From contig NZ_CP109598.1 of assembly GCF_036327775.1 (NCBI RefSeq), positions 6,088,001-6,152,000 of the forward strand: DNA of 64,000 bases, written 5' to 3'. The notes below the pieces were generated by a model. It saw only the letters and a list, made by a program, of their open reading frames with translations, was not told the DNA's origin and did not search any database. The position numbers were made by a program, and so were the translations under genes. Below, in pieces: positions 25,958 to 34,438 of the stretch. The DNA is from Streptomyces sp. NBC_01498. GTDB taxonomy: Bacteria; Actinomycetota; Actinomycetes; Streptomycetales; Streptomycetaceae. Each line of letters begins with the position of its first letter. Position 1 is the first letter of the stretch.

Positions 25958-26608
25958 CTACTTCGGCATCAGGACCGTGTCGATGATGTGCACCGTGGCG
26001 TTGGACGTCGGGACGTCGCCGCAGACCACGGCCGCCGAGTCGTTGACCTTGTACGAGTCGCCGGAGCCGGCCGTCGTCAGCGTGCTCTTCTGGAGGGTGT
26101 CGTACGTGCCGCTCTCCAGCTGCTTCTTGGCCAGCTTCTCGCCCACGACGTGGTAGGTGAGGATCTTGGTCAGCATGGCCTTGTCGGCGAGCACGGCGTC
26201 CAGGTCGGCCTTGGGGAGCTTGGCGAAGGCGTCGTTGGTGGGGGCGAACACGGTGATGTTCTGCGCCGTGTTGAGGGTGTCCACCAGGCCGGCCTTCTTC
26301 ACCGCCGTGACCAGGGTGGACAGCTCCGGGTTGTTGGACGCGGCCGTCGCGACCGGGGCCTGGCCCATGCCCTCGAAGCTGCCGGGGCCGGTCTTCGGGA
26401 CGGAGGCACAGGCCGGGCCGAACGGCGCGTCCATGGTGTCGCCCGCCGCGTCGTCCGCGGTGTCGTCCGGCGCCGACGTGTCCTCGGCGGCGGACGAGGA
26501 CTCCGCCGCGCTGTCCTTCTCCTCACCCGAGCAGGCGGTCAGGGTCAGCGGAAGGGCGAGGGCGGCGACGACGGTGACGGCGGCACGCTGGATACGGGTG
26601 ATCTTCAT
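25958..26608 (-). CDS. Fasciclin-domain lipoprotein (MPT70/MPT83-like)
   Basis: A 216-residue exported protein. The lipobox L-T-L-T-A-C puts the lipid anchor at Cys26, followed by an acidic Ser/Ala/Asp linker to about residue 60. The fasciclin (FAS1) domain then includes N-I-T-V-F-A-P-T-N-D-A-F-A-K-L and L-T-Y-H-V-V-G-E-K-L, and ends T-V-H-I-I-D-T-V-L-M-P. The family mediates surface adhesion; in mycobacteria MPT70/MPT83 belong to the SigK regulon. The ATG at 26608 has AAGGAG 7 nt upstream. It follows the molybdopterin oxidoreductase on the same strand after 70 nt, probably as one operon. Confidence 0.93.
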   Translation of the reverse strand: MKITRIQRAAVTVVAALALPLTLTACSGEEKDSAAESSSAAEDTSAPDDTADDAAGDTMDAPFGPACASVPKTGPGSFEGMGQAPVATAASNNPELSTLVTAVKKAGLVDTLNTAQNITVFAPTNDAFAKLPKADLDAVLADKAMLTKILTYHVVGEKLAKKQLESGTYDTLQKSTLTTAGSGDSYKVNDSAAVVCGDVPTSNATVHIIDTVLMPK

Positions 26609-26678
26609 GTCAATCTCCTTGGAAAACAGTGCTGTTGATTCAGGTGTCACATGGGGTGATCGGTGGGGTGGTGGGGGC

Positions 26679-28349
26679 TCAGTCGACGGCGACCACCACC
26701 GAGTGCCAGCCGGTCGCGCCGTCGGGGACCGTCCCCACGCGCTTGTCCGTCTGGGTGGAGCCGTCCCGGTCCGTGGCGCGGACCTCCAAGGTGTGGCTGC
26801 CGGACGTGGCGGGCCACTCCCACAGCCACTGCCGCCAGGTGTCCTCGCTGTCCTCGGCGGCCAGCTTCGCCCGGTTCCACGACCCGCCGTCGACACGCAC
26901 CTCGACCCGTTCGATGCCCCGGTGCTGCGCCCACGCGACCCCGGCGACCTGCACGGTGCCCGCCTTCGGGGACGCGAACGGGCGCGGCGTGTCGATCCGC
27001 GACTGGGTCTTGATGGGCGCCTGCCGGGACCAGCCGCGCTTGACCCAGTAGGCGTCGTAGTCGGCGAACGTGGTCAGTTCGAGGTCCTGGAGCCACTTGC
27101 ACGCCGACACGTAGCCGTACAGGCCCGGGACGACCATCCGGACCGGGAATCCGTGGTCGAACGGCAGGGGCTGCCCGTTCATCCCGACCGCCAGCATCGC
27201 GTCCCGGCCGTCCATGACCGCCTCCACCGGGGTGCCGATGGTCATGCCGTCCACGGAGCGGGACACCAGCTGGTTCGCGGGCCCGCCCTTCGAGGGCGGT
27301 ACGACGCCCGCCTCGGCCAGCAGAGCGGCCAGGGGGACACCGATCCAGCGGGCGTTGCCCACGTACGGGCCGCCGACCTCGTTGGAGACACAGGTCAGGG
27401 TGATGTCCCGCTCGATCAGCTCCCGGCGCAGCAGATCCCGGAAGCTGACCGTGAGCGGCCGGGCGACGCCCTTGCCGTGGATGCGCAGACGCCAGCGGTC
27501 GGCGTCCACCCGGGGCACCACCAGGGCGGTGTCCACCCGGTAGAAGTCCTTGTTGGGCGTGGTGAAGGAGCTGAGGCCCCGGACGTCGAGCGCGGCTCCC
27601 GGCCGTACCGGGCGGGCCGGTGAGGACGGGGCGGGCAGGACGACCGACCGGCGGGTGGCCGCGGCCTCGGCCGCGCCCGACGCGTTGAGCTGCCGGCCGA
27701 GCAGGCCCGCCCCCGCCGACACCGCGGCGGCGGCCGTCGCGGCGATGACGAAGCCGCGCCGGTCGAAGGCGACGGGGGACGCGCCGCCGCCGGACTCCGC
27801 CGAGGGTGCGTCCGGCCCGGTGACGGCCGTGTCCGGTACCGAACTCCCCCGCGGGGCAGGCCGGTCGGCGAGCCGACCGGCCAGCAGGTAGAGCACTCCG
27901 CAGGCGGCCAGACCGCCCACGACCGACGGCAGGGCGTCCACCGGGCGGCCGTCGGGCCGCTGCACCGCGGCCAGCGCGCCGATCGCGCCGAAGACCAGAA
28001 CGGCCGCCGAGCCCGATTTCCGGTAGCGCAGCGAGGCCACTCCGACCGCCATGGCGAACAGCGACAGCAGGACCAGGATGCCCAGTTGCAGCACCAGCTT
28101 GTCGTCCTCGCCGAAGGTACGGACGGCGAAGTCCTTCACCGGGGCGGGCGTGAGATCGATGACCGCACCGCCCACCGCCGTGACCGGACTCGCCTCGGGC
28201 CGGACGCTTGCCGAGACCAGCTCGGCGACGCAGAGCGCCGTGAGCCCGGCGAGGAGCCCGCCGAGCGCGCCCAGGCCGGCACGCAGCACTCGTACGCCAC
28301 GCGGCCCCCGGCCGGCCCCGCTCGTCGGATCCTTCTCATCTTCGCTCAC
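26679..28349 (-). CDS. Membrane-anchored molybdopterin oxidoreductase (sulfite-oxidase fold)
   Basis: A 556-residue protein. The N-terminal about 170 residues hold four hydrophobic helices. A second hydrophobic segment after D-R-R-G-F-V-I resembles a twin-arginine signal. The catalytic domain follows, with the molybdenum-cofactor region including I-T-L-T-C-V-S-N-E-V-G-G, whose Cys is the expected Mo ligand. The C-terminal immunoglobulin-like dimerisation domain ends G-W-H-S-V-V-V. Substrate unknown. I place the start at GTG 28349, because an ATG 9 nt earlier overlaps the apparent -10 (CCGAAT) of a SigK-like promoter; the mRNA is then leaderless. The fasciclin gene is downstream. Confidence 0.88.
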   Translation of the reverse strand: MSEDEKDPTSGAGRGPRGVRVLRAGLGALGGLLAGLTALCVAELVSASVRPEASPVTAVGGAVIDLTPAPVKDFAVRTFGEDDKLVLQLGILVLLSLFAMAVGVASLRYRKSGSAAVLVFGAIGALAAVQRPDGRPVDALPSVVGGLAACGVLYLLAGRLADRPAPRGSSVPDTAVTGPDAPSAESGGGASPVAFDRRGFVIAATAAAAVSAGAGLLGRQLNASGAAEAAATRRSVVLPAPSSPARPVRPGAALDVRGLSSFTTPNKDFYRVDTALVVPRVDADRWRLRIHGKGVARPLTVSFRDLLRRELIERDITLTCVSNEVGGPYVGNARWIGVPLAALLAEAGVVPPSKGGPANQLVSRSVDGMTIGTPVEAVMDGRDAMLAVGMNGQPLPFDHGFPVRMVVPGLYGYVSACKWLQDLELTTFADYDAYWVKRGWSRQAPIKTQSRIDTPRPFASPKAGTVQVAGVAWAQHRGIERVEVRVDGGSWNRAKLAAEDSEDTWRQWLWEWPATSGSHTLEVRATDRDGSTQTDKRVGTVPDGATGWHSVVVAVD

Positions 28350-28356
28350 ACCGGCC

Positions 28357-28385
28357 ATTCGGCGCAGTGATGCAAGGCGGATTGG
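28357..28385 (-). promoter_or_regulatory. SigK-like promoter for the molybdopterin oxidoreductase
   Basis: On the minus strand CCAATCC (28385-28379), 17 nt, then CGAAT (28361-28357). The mycobacterial SigK consensus, as I recall it, is CCATCC-N16/17-CCGAAT. The same elements recur at 28442-28469 and before sigK at 35838-35865. Confidence 0.6.
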
Positions 28386-28441
28386 TCCATCACCCGAAGG
28401 AATGAAAAGTAGGACTGGCGGAAGAAAGATCGCCACTTTGA

Positions 28442-28469
28442 CCAATCCACCGGCCGACCTGGCTCGAAT
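28442..28469 (+). promoter_or_regulatory. SigK-like promoter for the amine oxidase operon
   Basis: CCAATCC (28442-28448), 16 nt, CGAAT (28465-28469). Transcription would begin near 28476, leaving a leader of about 37 nt with GGAGGGAG before the ATG at 28513. It is divergent from the promoter at 28357-28385. Confidence 0.6.
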
Positions 28470-28512
28470 CCTTCCCGAGGGCTGTGCCCGCAGCCCGACC
28501 GGAGGGAGCTGT

Positions 28513-29805
28513 ATGAGCGGGGAAGGCCGACGCCGGCGAACGGCGGTCGTGGGTGGGGGAGTGGCGGGGCTGACCGCCGCGTACGTCCTGAGCCGCTCGC
28601 ACGAGGTGTCGCTGTACGAGGCCGACGACCGGCTCGGCGGCCACGCCCACACGCACGACCTCGTCTCGGCCGACGGCCGGGCGCACCGGGTCGACTCCGG
28701 GTTCATCGTCCACAACGAACGCACCTATCCGCTGCTGCTGCGGCTGTTCCGCGAACTGGGCGTGGAGACGCGGGAGTCGGAGATGAGCATGTCCGTACGG
28801 TGCGACGGCTGCGGGCTCGAATACGCCGGGGCCCGGGGGCTGCCGGGACTGTTCCCGCGCCCCGGGCAGCTGCTGCGCGGGCGGTATCTGCGGATGCTCA
28901 CCGAGGTGCCCGCCTTCCACCGCCGGGCCCGGCGGCTCCTCGCGGACGAGAGCGCCGCCGGGGACGGCGGCGACGAGGCCACGACGCTGGGGCAGTTCGT
29001 CGCGGAGGGCGGCTTCTCGCCGTACTTCACCGCCCACTTCCTGACGCCGCTCGTCTCGGCCGTCTGGTCCTGCGACGCCGGAACGGCCCTGCGCTACCCG
29101 GCCCGTTACCTCTTCCGCTTCCTGGACCACCACGGTCTGCTGTCGGTGACCGGGTCCCCGGTGTGGCGCACGGTCACCGGCGGTTCACGCGAGTACGTCG
29201 ACCGCGTCGCCAAGCAGCTCGACTCCGTCCGCACCGGGGCGCCCGTCCACTCGCTGCGGCGGGCCCGGTCCGGCGTCGAGATCACCACCGCCGACGGCAC
29301 CACCCGGCACCACGACTCGGTCGTCGTCGCCGTCCATCCCGACCAGGCCCTGCGGCTGCTCGCCGATCCGACCCCCGACGAGCGAAAGGTGCTCGGTGCC
29401 TTCCGCTACTCGCGCAACGCGACCCTGCTGCACACCGACACGAGCCCGTTGCCCCGTGCCCGGGGCGCCCGCGCCTCCTGGAATCTGACCCTGCCCTCCT
29501 GCACGGCCGACTCCGGCCGGGTACAGGTCAGTTACGACATGAACCGGCTTCAGGGCCTGGACGCCGCCGAGACCTTCGTGGTGACGCTGAACGGCGCCGA
29601 CCGCATCGACGAGGACCGGGTGCTCGCCCGGATGTCGTACGAACACCCCGTCTACACACCGGAGTCGGTCGCCGCCCAGCGCCGGCTGCCCGCGCTGAGC
29701 GGACCCGTCACGGCGTACGCGGGGGCGTACCACGGCTGGGGATTCCACGAGGACGGCTGCCGTTCGGGCGTCGACGCCGCCGCCGCGCTCGGGGTGACAT
29801 GGTGA
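28513..29805 (+). CDS. FAD-dependent amine oxidase-family protein
   Basis: A 430-residue flavoprotein. The dinucleotide-binding start is R-T-A-V-V-G-G-G-V-A-G-L-T-A-A-Y with E-A-D-D-R-L-G-G-H-A-H-T after it. D-S-G-F-I-V-H-N-E-R-T-Y-P and the C-terminal Y-A-G-A-Y-H-G-W-G-F-H-E-D-G match the group found next to DUF1365 and cyclopropane-synthase genes, equivalent in position to Rv0449c at the mycobacterial sigK locus. Substrate unknown, presumably a lipid. It is the first gene of a five-gene operon; its stop overlaps the DUF1365 start. Confidence 0.92.
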   Translation: MSGEGRRRRTAVVGGGVAGLTAAYVLSRSHEVSLYEADDRLGGHAHTHDLVSADGRAHRVDSGFIVHNERTYPLLLRLFRELGVETRESEMSMSVRCDGCGLEYAGARGLPGLFPRPGQLLRGRYLRMLTEVPAFHRRARRLLADESAAGDGGDEATTLGQFVAEGGFSPYFTAHFLTPLVSAVWSCDAGTALRYPARYLFRFLDHHGLLSVTGSPVWRTVTGGSREYVDRVAKQLDSVRTGAPVHSLRRARSGVEITTADGTTRHHDSVVVAVHPDQALRLLADPTPDERKVLGAFRYSRNATLLHTDTSPLPRARGARASWNLTLPSCTADSGRVQVSYDMNRLQGLDAAETFVVTLNGADRIDEDRVLARMSYEHPVYTPESVAAQRRLPALSGPVTAYAGAYHGWGFHEDGCRSGVDAAAALGVTW

Positions 29806-30746
29806 GCGCCGGCATCCCGGAGAGCGGCATCCCCGAGAACGGCGGTCCGGTGCCCGGCAGTCCGGGGAGCGGCGCCCCGACGACCGTTGTTCCGGACACT
29901 GTTCCCGCGCTCTACCCGTGCACCGTCACACACACCCGTACCGCGCCCACCCGGTACGACCTGCGGCTGCGCACCTATCTGTGGCTGATCGACCCGGACC
30001 GCCCGCCCCGGCTGCCCCGCGTACTGCGCCCGCTGGCCCGCTTCGACGCCCGGGACCACTTCGGCGGTACGTCACCGACGATCCGGGCCGGACTGGAGAC
30101 GTATCTCGCCTCACGGGGCGTGGAGTTGGCCGGCGGGCGGGTGGTGATGCTCGCGCACGCCCGGGTCCTCGGCCATGTCTTCAACCCGCTGACCCTCTAC
30201 TGGTGCCACACGCCCGCCGGCGAACCGCTCTGCGTCGTGGCCGAGGTGCACAACACCTACGGCGAGCGGCACTGCTATCTGCTGCGCCCCGGCGACCGGC
30301 AGGGCGGGCGGCCCGGCGAGGAGTCCGGTGAGCGCTCCGGTGAGCGGCCGGGCGACGCGCTCGGTGGCCGGCCCGGCAAGCGGGCGGGCGCGCGGGCGGG
30401 CGGGCGTGTTGGGGCCGACGAGAACACCTTCTGGGTGGACAAGGAGCTGTACGTCTCGCCGTTCTTCCCCGTCGACGGCGGCTACCGGATGCGGCTCCCC
30501 GAACCCGGCGAGCGGCTGAAGCTGACGGTCCATCTGGAACGGGACGGCGGGCGGCCGTTCACCGCCACCGTGCGCGGCCACCGGCGCGCCGCCACCCCCT
30601 CGGCGCTGCTGCGCGCCGCCCTGCGCCACCCCCTGTCCACCGCCGTCGTGTCCGCCGGCATCCGCTACCACGGCATCCGCCTCTACCTGCGCGGACTTCC
30701 CGTGCGCCCCCGTCCCCGTCACCGCCCCCAGGAGGGTGTGAAATGA
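29799..30746 (+). CDS. DUF1365 protein with low-complexity insertion
   Basis: A 315-residue protein whose core matches DUF1365: P-C-T-V-T-H-T-R, Y-L-W-L-I-D-P-D, L-G-H-V-F-N-P-L-T-L-Y-W-C and D-K-E-L-Y-V-S-P-F. The family co-occurs with cyclopropane-fatty-acid-like synthases; its biochemistry is unsettled. Residues about 165-207 are a Gly/Arg/Glu/Pro insertion between two conserved blocks, and the N-terminal about 38 residues are also low complexity. The ATG at 29799 overlaps the stop of the oxidase gene; a GTG three nt later is equally possible. The stop overlaps the next gene as ATGA. Confidence 0.88.
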   Translation: MVSAGIPESGIPENGGPVPGSPGSGAPTTVVPDTVPALYPCTVTHTRTAPTRYDLRLRTYLWLIDPDRPPRLPRVLRPLARFDARDHFGGTSPTIRAGLETYLASRGVELAGGRVVMLAHARVLGHVFNPLTLYWCHTPAGEPLCVVAEVHNTYGERHCYLLRPGDRQGGRPGEESGERSGERPGDALGGRPGKRAGARAGGRVGADENTFWVDKELYVSPFFPVDGGYRMRLPEPGERLKLTVHLERDGGRPFTATVRGHRRAATPSALLRAALRHPLSTAVVSAGIRYHGIRLYLRGLPVRPRPRHRPQEGVK

Positions 30747-32065
30747 GCTTGTACGTCTCCCCGTCGTCGTCCCCGACCCCGCCGTCGCCCGTCTCCCCGG
30801 CCGTACCGGCGCCCCCCGTGCCGCCCGGCACGGCCCGCGTCGACGCGCGGCGCTGGCCGGACGTGGCGCGGGCGCCGCGGACCTCGTGGCCGCGCACGGC
30901 CGTCGCCGAACGCGTCGTCCGCCACGCGCTGGGCCGTCTCGCCCTGCGGGTGAGACTGGGGGACGAGAAGGAGACGCTGGGCCTCGGCGGACCGCTGATG
31001 GTCGTCCACGACCCGCGCGCGTTCTTCCGGCGGATCGGCGCCACCGGACTGATCGGCTTCGGCGAGTCGTACATGGCGGGCGAGTGGGAGGCCGACGACC
31101 TCGTCGGTGTTCTGACGGTCCTTGCCTCGAACGCCGCCGTCCTCGTCCCGGCACCGCTCCAACGGCTGCGCCGTGTCTGGGCGTTGAAGCGGCCCGACGC
31201 CCAGCGCAACACCCCCGAGGGCTCACGGGACAACATCAGCCACCACTACGACCTGTCCAACGACCTGTTCGCTCTCTTCCTCGACGAGACCCTCTCGTAC
31301 TCCTCCGCCCTCTTCCGGGGGTTCCCCGCCGACGCGTCGCTGCTGCCCGCCGCGCAGCACCGCAAGATCGACCGGCTGCTCGACGAGGCACGGGTGGGAC
31401 CCGGCACCCGGGTCCTCGAAATCGGCACCGGATGGGGCGAGTTGGCCATACGGGCGGCCGAACGCGGGGCCCGGGTCGTCACCGTGACCCTCTCCGCCGA
31501 ACAGCTGGCCCTGGCCGAGAAGCGGATCGCGGCAGCCGGTCTGGAGGACCGGGTGACCGTCCAACTCCGCGACTACCGGCGGGTGCAGGGCACCTTCGAC
31601 GCCGTCGTCAGTGTCGAGATGATCGAGGCCGTGGGCGAGGAGTTCTGGCCCGAGTACTTCACGACCCTCGACCGGCTGCTGGCACCCGGCGGCCGGATCG
31701 CGCTCCAGGCGATCACCATGCCGCACGACCGGCTGCTGGCCTCCCGCACCACCCACACCTGGATCGGCAAGTACATCTTCCCCGGCGGACTGATCCCCTC
31801 GGTCGAGGTGATGGAGCAACTGACCACCTCCCACACGTCGTTGAGGGTCGTGGAACGGGACGCGTTCGGTCCGCACTACGCGGAGACGCTGCGGCTGTGG
31901 CGCGAACGGTTCGCCGAACAGGCCGCGCGCGTCGACGCGCTGGGATTCGACGTGACGTTCCGGCGCATGTGGACCTTCTATCTCGCCTACTCCGAGGCCG
32001 GGTTCCGCTCCGGCTATCTCGACGTCCAGCAGCTGGTGCTGGCCAGGGAGGGAACGACCCGATGA
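30743..32065 (+). CDS. Cyclopropane-fatty-acid synthase-like methyltransferase 1
   Basis: A 440-residue SAM-dependent enzyme of the CFA/mycolic-acid cyclopropane group. The SAM motif is V-L-E-I-G-T-G-W-G-E (about 224-233). N-I-S-H-H-Y-D-L-S-N-D precedes it, and F-D-A-V-V-S-V-E-M-I-E-A-V-G holds the bicarbonate/active-site region. It should add a one-carbon unit to unsaturated acyl chains of membrane lipids. The ATG overlaps the DUF1365 stop, and the stop overlaps the second synthase (ATGA both times), so translation is coupled. It corresponds in position to ufaA1 at the mycobacterial locus. Confidence 0.9.
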   Translation: MSLYVSPSSSPTPPSPVSPAVPAPPVPPGTARVDARRWPDVARAPRTSWPRTAVAERVVRHALGRLALRVRLGDEKETLGLGGPLMVVHDPRAFFRRIGATGLIGFGESYMAGEWEADDLVGVLTVLASNAAVLVPAPLQRLRRVWALKRPDAQRNTPEGSRDNISHHYDLSNDLFALFLDETLSYSSALFRGFPADASLLPAAQHRKIDRLLDEARVGPGTRVLEIGTGWGELAIRAAERGARVVTVTLSAEQLALAEKRIAAAGLEDRVTVQLRDYRRVQGTFDAVVSVEMIEAVGEEFWPEYFTTLDRLLAPGGRIALQAITMPHDRLLASRTTHTWIGKYIFPGGLIPSVEVMEQLTTSHTSLRVVERDAFGPHYAETLRLWRERFAEQAARVDALGFDVTFRRMWTFYLAYSEAGFRSGYLDVQQLVLAREGTTR

Positions 32066-33546
32066 CGGGATTCCGGCCGACCACGGGCGATCGGCCCGCC
32101 ACCACCCCCGGGCCGCGCTCCGGCCCCACCCCGCCGCACGCCGCGGGCGCCCCGCGCACCGGGGCCGCGCACCTGCTCCTGCCGCTGGTCGAGCGCGTCC
32201 TCGGCACCCGGCTGCCGCTGCGGCTGCGCGCCTGGGACGGCAGCACCGCCGGCCCCGAGGGCGCCCCGGCCGTCGTCCTGCGCTCGCCCCGCGCCCTGCG
32301 CCGGCTGCTCTGGTCGCCCGGCGAACTCGGCCTGGCCCAGGCGTACATCACCGGTGACCTCGACATCGACGGCGACCTCGCGGAGGGACTGCGCACCATC
32401 TGGGGCGCGCTCCGCGCCCGGGGCCCGCACCCGGCGCGGCTCACCCTCGCCGACCGGGCCCGCGCCGTGCGCACCCTGCGGCGCCTCGGCGCGCTCGGAC
32501 CGCGCCCGCCCGCTCCGTCCTCGCAGGCCACACTGGCCGGCGCACGGCACAGCAAGGCGCGCGACCGGGCCGCCATCAGCCATCACTACGACCTGTCCAA
32601 CGACTTCTACGCCCTGCTGCTCGACGAGACCATGGCGTACTCCTGCGGTTACTGGACGAAGGACGAGGCCGCCGACGGCACAGCCACGGGCGGCGACACC
32701 GCCGGGGGCCGGGACACTGACGACGGAACGGGCGGGGACGAGCGCGCGGACGGGCCCGGATACGGTCCCGCCGACGCCCAGCGCGACAAGCTGGAGCTGA
32801 TCTGCCGCAAGCTCGGGCTCGGACCGGGCTCCACGCTCCTGGACATCGGCTGCGGCTGGGGCTCCCTCACCCTGTACGCCGCCGAGACGCACGGCGCACG
32901 GGTCACCGCCGTGACGCTCGCCGCCGAACAGGCCCGGTACGTGGGCGAACAGGTCACGGCACGCGGCCTTCAGCACCTGGTCGAGGTGCGGCACACGGAC
33001 TACCGGGACATCGCGCCCGGCTCCTACGACGCGGTGTCGACCGTCGAGATGGGCGAACACGTCGGCGACGCCGAGTACCCCGGCTTCACCGCCACGCTCC
33101 ACCGGATGCTGCGGCCCGGCGGACGGGTGCTGGTGCAGCAGATGTCACGGGGCGCGGTGGCGCCCGGCGGCGGCGCGTTCATCGAGTCGTACATCGCGCC
33201 CGACATGCACATGCGGCCCCTCGGCGACACCGTCTCGCTGCTGGAGGGAGCCGGTCTGGAAGTGCGGCACGTGGAGGCGATGCGGGAGCACTACACGCGG
33301 ACGATCCGGGCCTGGCACCGCACACTGGAGGAGCGCCTGCCCGCGTTCGTCGCGCTCGTGGGCGAGGAGACCACGCGGGTCTGGCGGCTGTATCTGGTCG
33401 GCAGCGCCCTCGCGTTCGAGGAACGCCGGATGGGCGTGGACCAGATCCTGGCCGTACGCCCCCCGGAGCGCGGGCCCGGCGATCTGCCGCCCCGGCCGGG
33501 GGAGTGGTACGGGGCGCTCGCGTACGGGGAGGGTGGAACACGGTGA
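32062..33546 (+). CDS. Cyclopropane-fatty-acid synthase-like methyltransferase 2
   Basis: A 494-residue paralogue of the preceding enzyme. A-I-S-H-H-Y-D-L-S-N-D and the SAM motif L-D-I-G-C-G-W-G-S (260-268) are intact, as is V-S-T-V-E-M-G-E-H-V-G. Residues about 201-238 are a Gly/Asp/Thr-rich insertion between Y-W-T-K and R-D-K-L-E-L-I, where family members are continuous. The first 35 residues are Pro/Thr-rich. The ATG at 32062 overlaps the previous stop; the stop overlaps the DUF1295 gene as GTGA. Having two adjacent paralogues suggests different acyl substrates or methylation steps. Confidence 0.9.
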   Translation: MTGFRPTTGDRPATTPGPRSGPTPPHAAGAPRTGAAHLLLPLVERVLGTRLPLRLRAWDGSTAGPEGAPAVVLRSPRALRRLLWSPGELGLAQAYITGDLDIDGDLAEGLRTIWGALRARGPHPARLTLADRARAVRTLRRLGALGPRPPAPSSQATLAGARHSKARDRAAISHHYDLSNDFYALLLDETMAYSCGYWTKDEAADGTATGGDTAGGRDTDDGTGGDERADGPGYGPADAQRDKLELICRKLGLGPGSTLLDIGCGWGSLTLYAAETHGARVTAVTLAAEQARYVGEQVTARGLQHLVEVRHTDYRDIAPGSYDAVSTVEMGEHVGDAEYPGFTATLHRMLRPGGRVLVQQMSRGAVAPGGGAFIESYIAPDMHMRPLGDTVSLLEGAGLEVRHVEAMREHYTRTIRAWHRTLEERLPAFVALVGEETTRVWRLYLVGSALAFEERRMGVDQILAVRPPERGPGDLPPRPGEWYGALAYGEGGTR

Positions 33547-34349
33547 ACGGGTATCCCTGGGGCGCGTTCGGGCAGGGCGTCGGACTCGCGGCGCTCGCCG
33601 CCGCGGCCGTCATGCTGGTGACCTTCGCGCTGGCCGTCGCCAAGGGCCTGCACCGGATCGTCGACATCGCCTGGGGGATCGCCTTCACGGCGGTGGCCGT
33701 CACCGGCCTCCTGGCCTCGGCGGGCGAGGGCGACGGCACGCGGCGGCTGCTGGTCACCGTACTGACCGGGATCTGGGGGCTGCGGCTGGCGGCGCACATC
33801 GCGCGGCGCGGGCGCGGACACGGCGAGGACGCGCGGTACGAGACGATGCTCGCCAGGGCGCCGGGCAACCGGAACCTCTACGCCCTGCGCATGGTGTACC
33901 TGCTGCAAGGGCTGCTGGTCGTGGTGGTGTCGCTGCCCGTCCAGGCCGCGCAGTACCTTCCCGGCGGCCTCGGCCCCGTCGCGTACGCCGGCTGCGCCCT
34001 GTGGCTGGCCGGTCTGCTCTTCGAGGCGGTCGGGGACGCCCAGCTCGCCCGGTTCAAGGCCGATCCGGCGAACAAGGGCCGGATCATGGACCGGGGGTTG
34101 TGGAGCTGGACCCGGCACCCCAACTACTTCGGTGACTTCTGCGTCTGGTGGGGGCTGTTCCTGATCGTCTGCGACGACCCGGCGGTTGCCGCGGCGACGG
34201 TGGTCGGCCCGCTGGTGATGAGCGGTCTGCTGATCTTCGGCAGCGGGAAGCGGCTGCTGGAGCGGCACATGGCGCGGCGGCCGGGCTTCGCCGCGTACGC
34301 CGCCCGTACGAGTGGTTTCTTTCCCCGCCCGCCGCGCGGGACGTCCTGA
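33543..34349 (+). CDS. DUF1295 membrane protein (steroid-reductase-like fold)
   Basis: A 268-residue polytopic protein with about six to seven hydrophobic segments. The C-terminal part carries the ICMT/steroid 5-alpha-reductase signature: M-D-R-G-L-W-S-W-T-R-H-P-N-Y-F-G-D, then a W-W-G-L-F region and R-R-P-G-F-A-A-Y near the end. Such proteins reduce or methylate lipid-like substrates inside the membrane. The GTG at 33543 overlaps the previous stop and has GGAGGG upstream. It is the last gene of the amine oxidase operon, equivalent in position to Rv0446c. Confidence 0.9.
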   Translation: MNGYPWGAFGQGVGLAALAAAAVMLVTFALAVAKGLHRIVDIAWGIAFTAVAVTGLLASAGEGDGTRRLLVTVLTGIWGLRLAAHIARRGRGHGEDARYETMLARAPGNRNLYALRMVYLLQGLLVVVVSLPVQAAQYLPGGLGPVAYAGCALWLAGLLFEAVGDAQLARFKADPANKGRIMDRGLWSWTRHPNYFGDFCVWWGLFLIVCDDPAVAAATVVGPLVMSGLLIFGSGKRLLERHMARRPGFAAYAARTSGFFPRPPRGTS

Positions 34350-34365
34350 GACGCCCGCTGCCTGA

Positions 34366-34418
34366 CGGTGCCCCGGTGGTCCGCACCCGTACGGGGGGTG
34401 CGGACCACCGGGGCACCG
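34366..34418. terminator. Bidirectional terminator between DUF1295 gene and rskA
   Basis: A perfect 23-bp stem (34366-34388 with 34396-34418) and a 7-nt loop sit between convergent genes. Confidence 0.88.
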
Positions 34419-34438
34419 GTCAACGGTCAACGGCTCGG

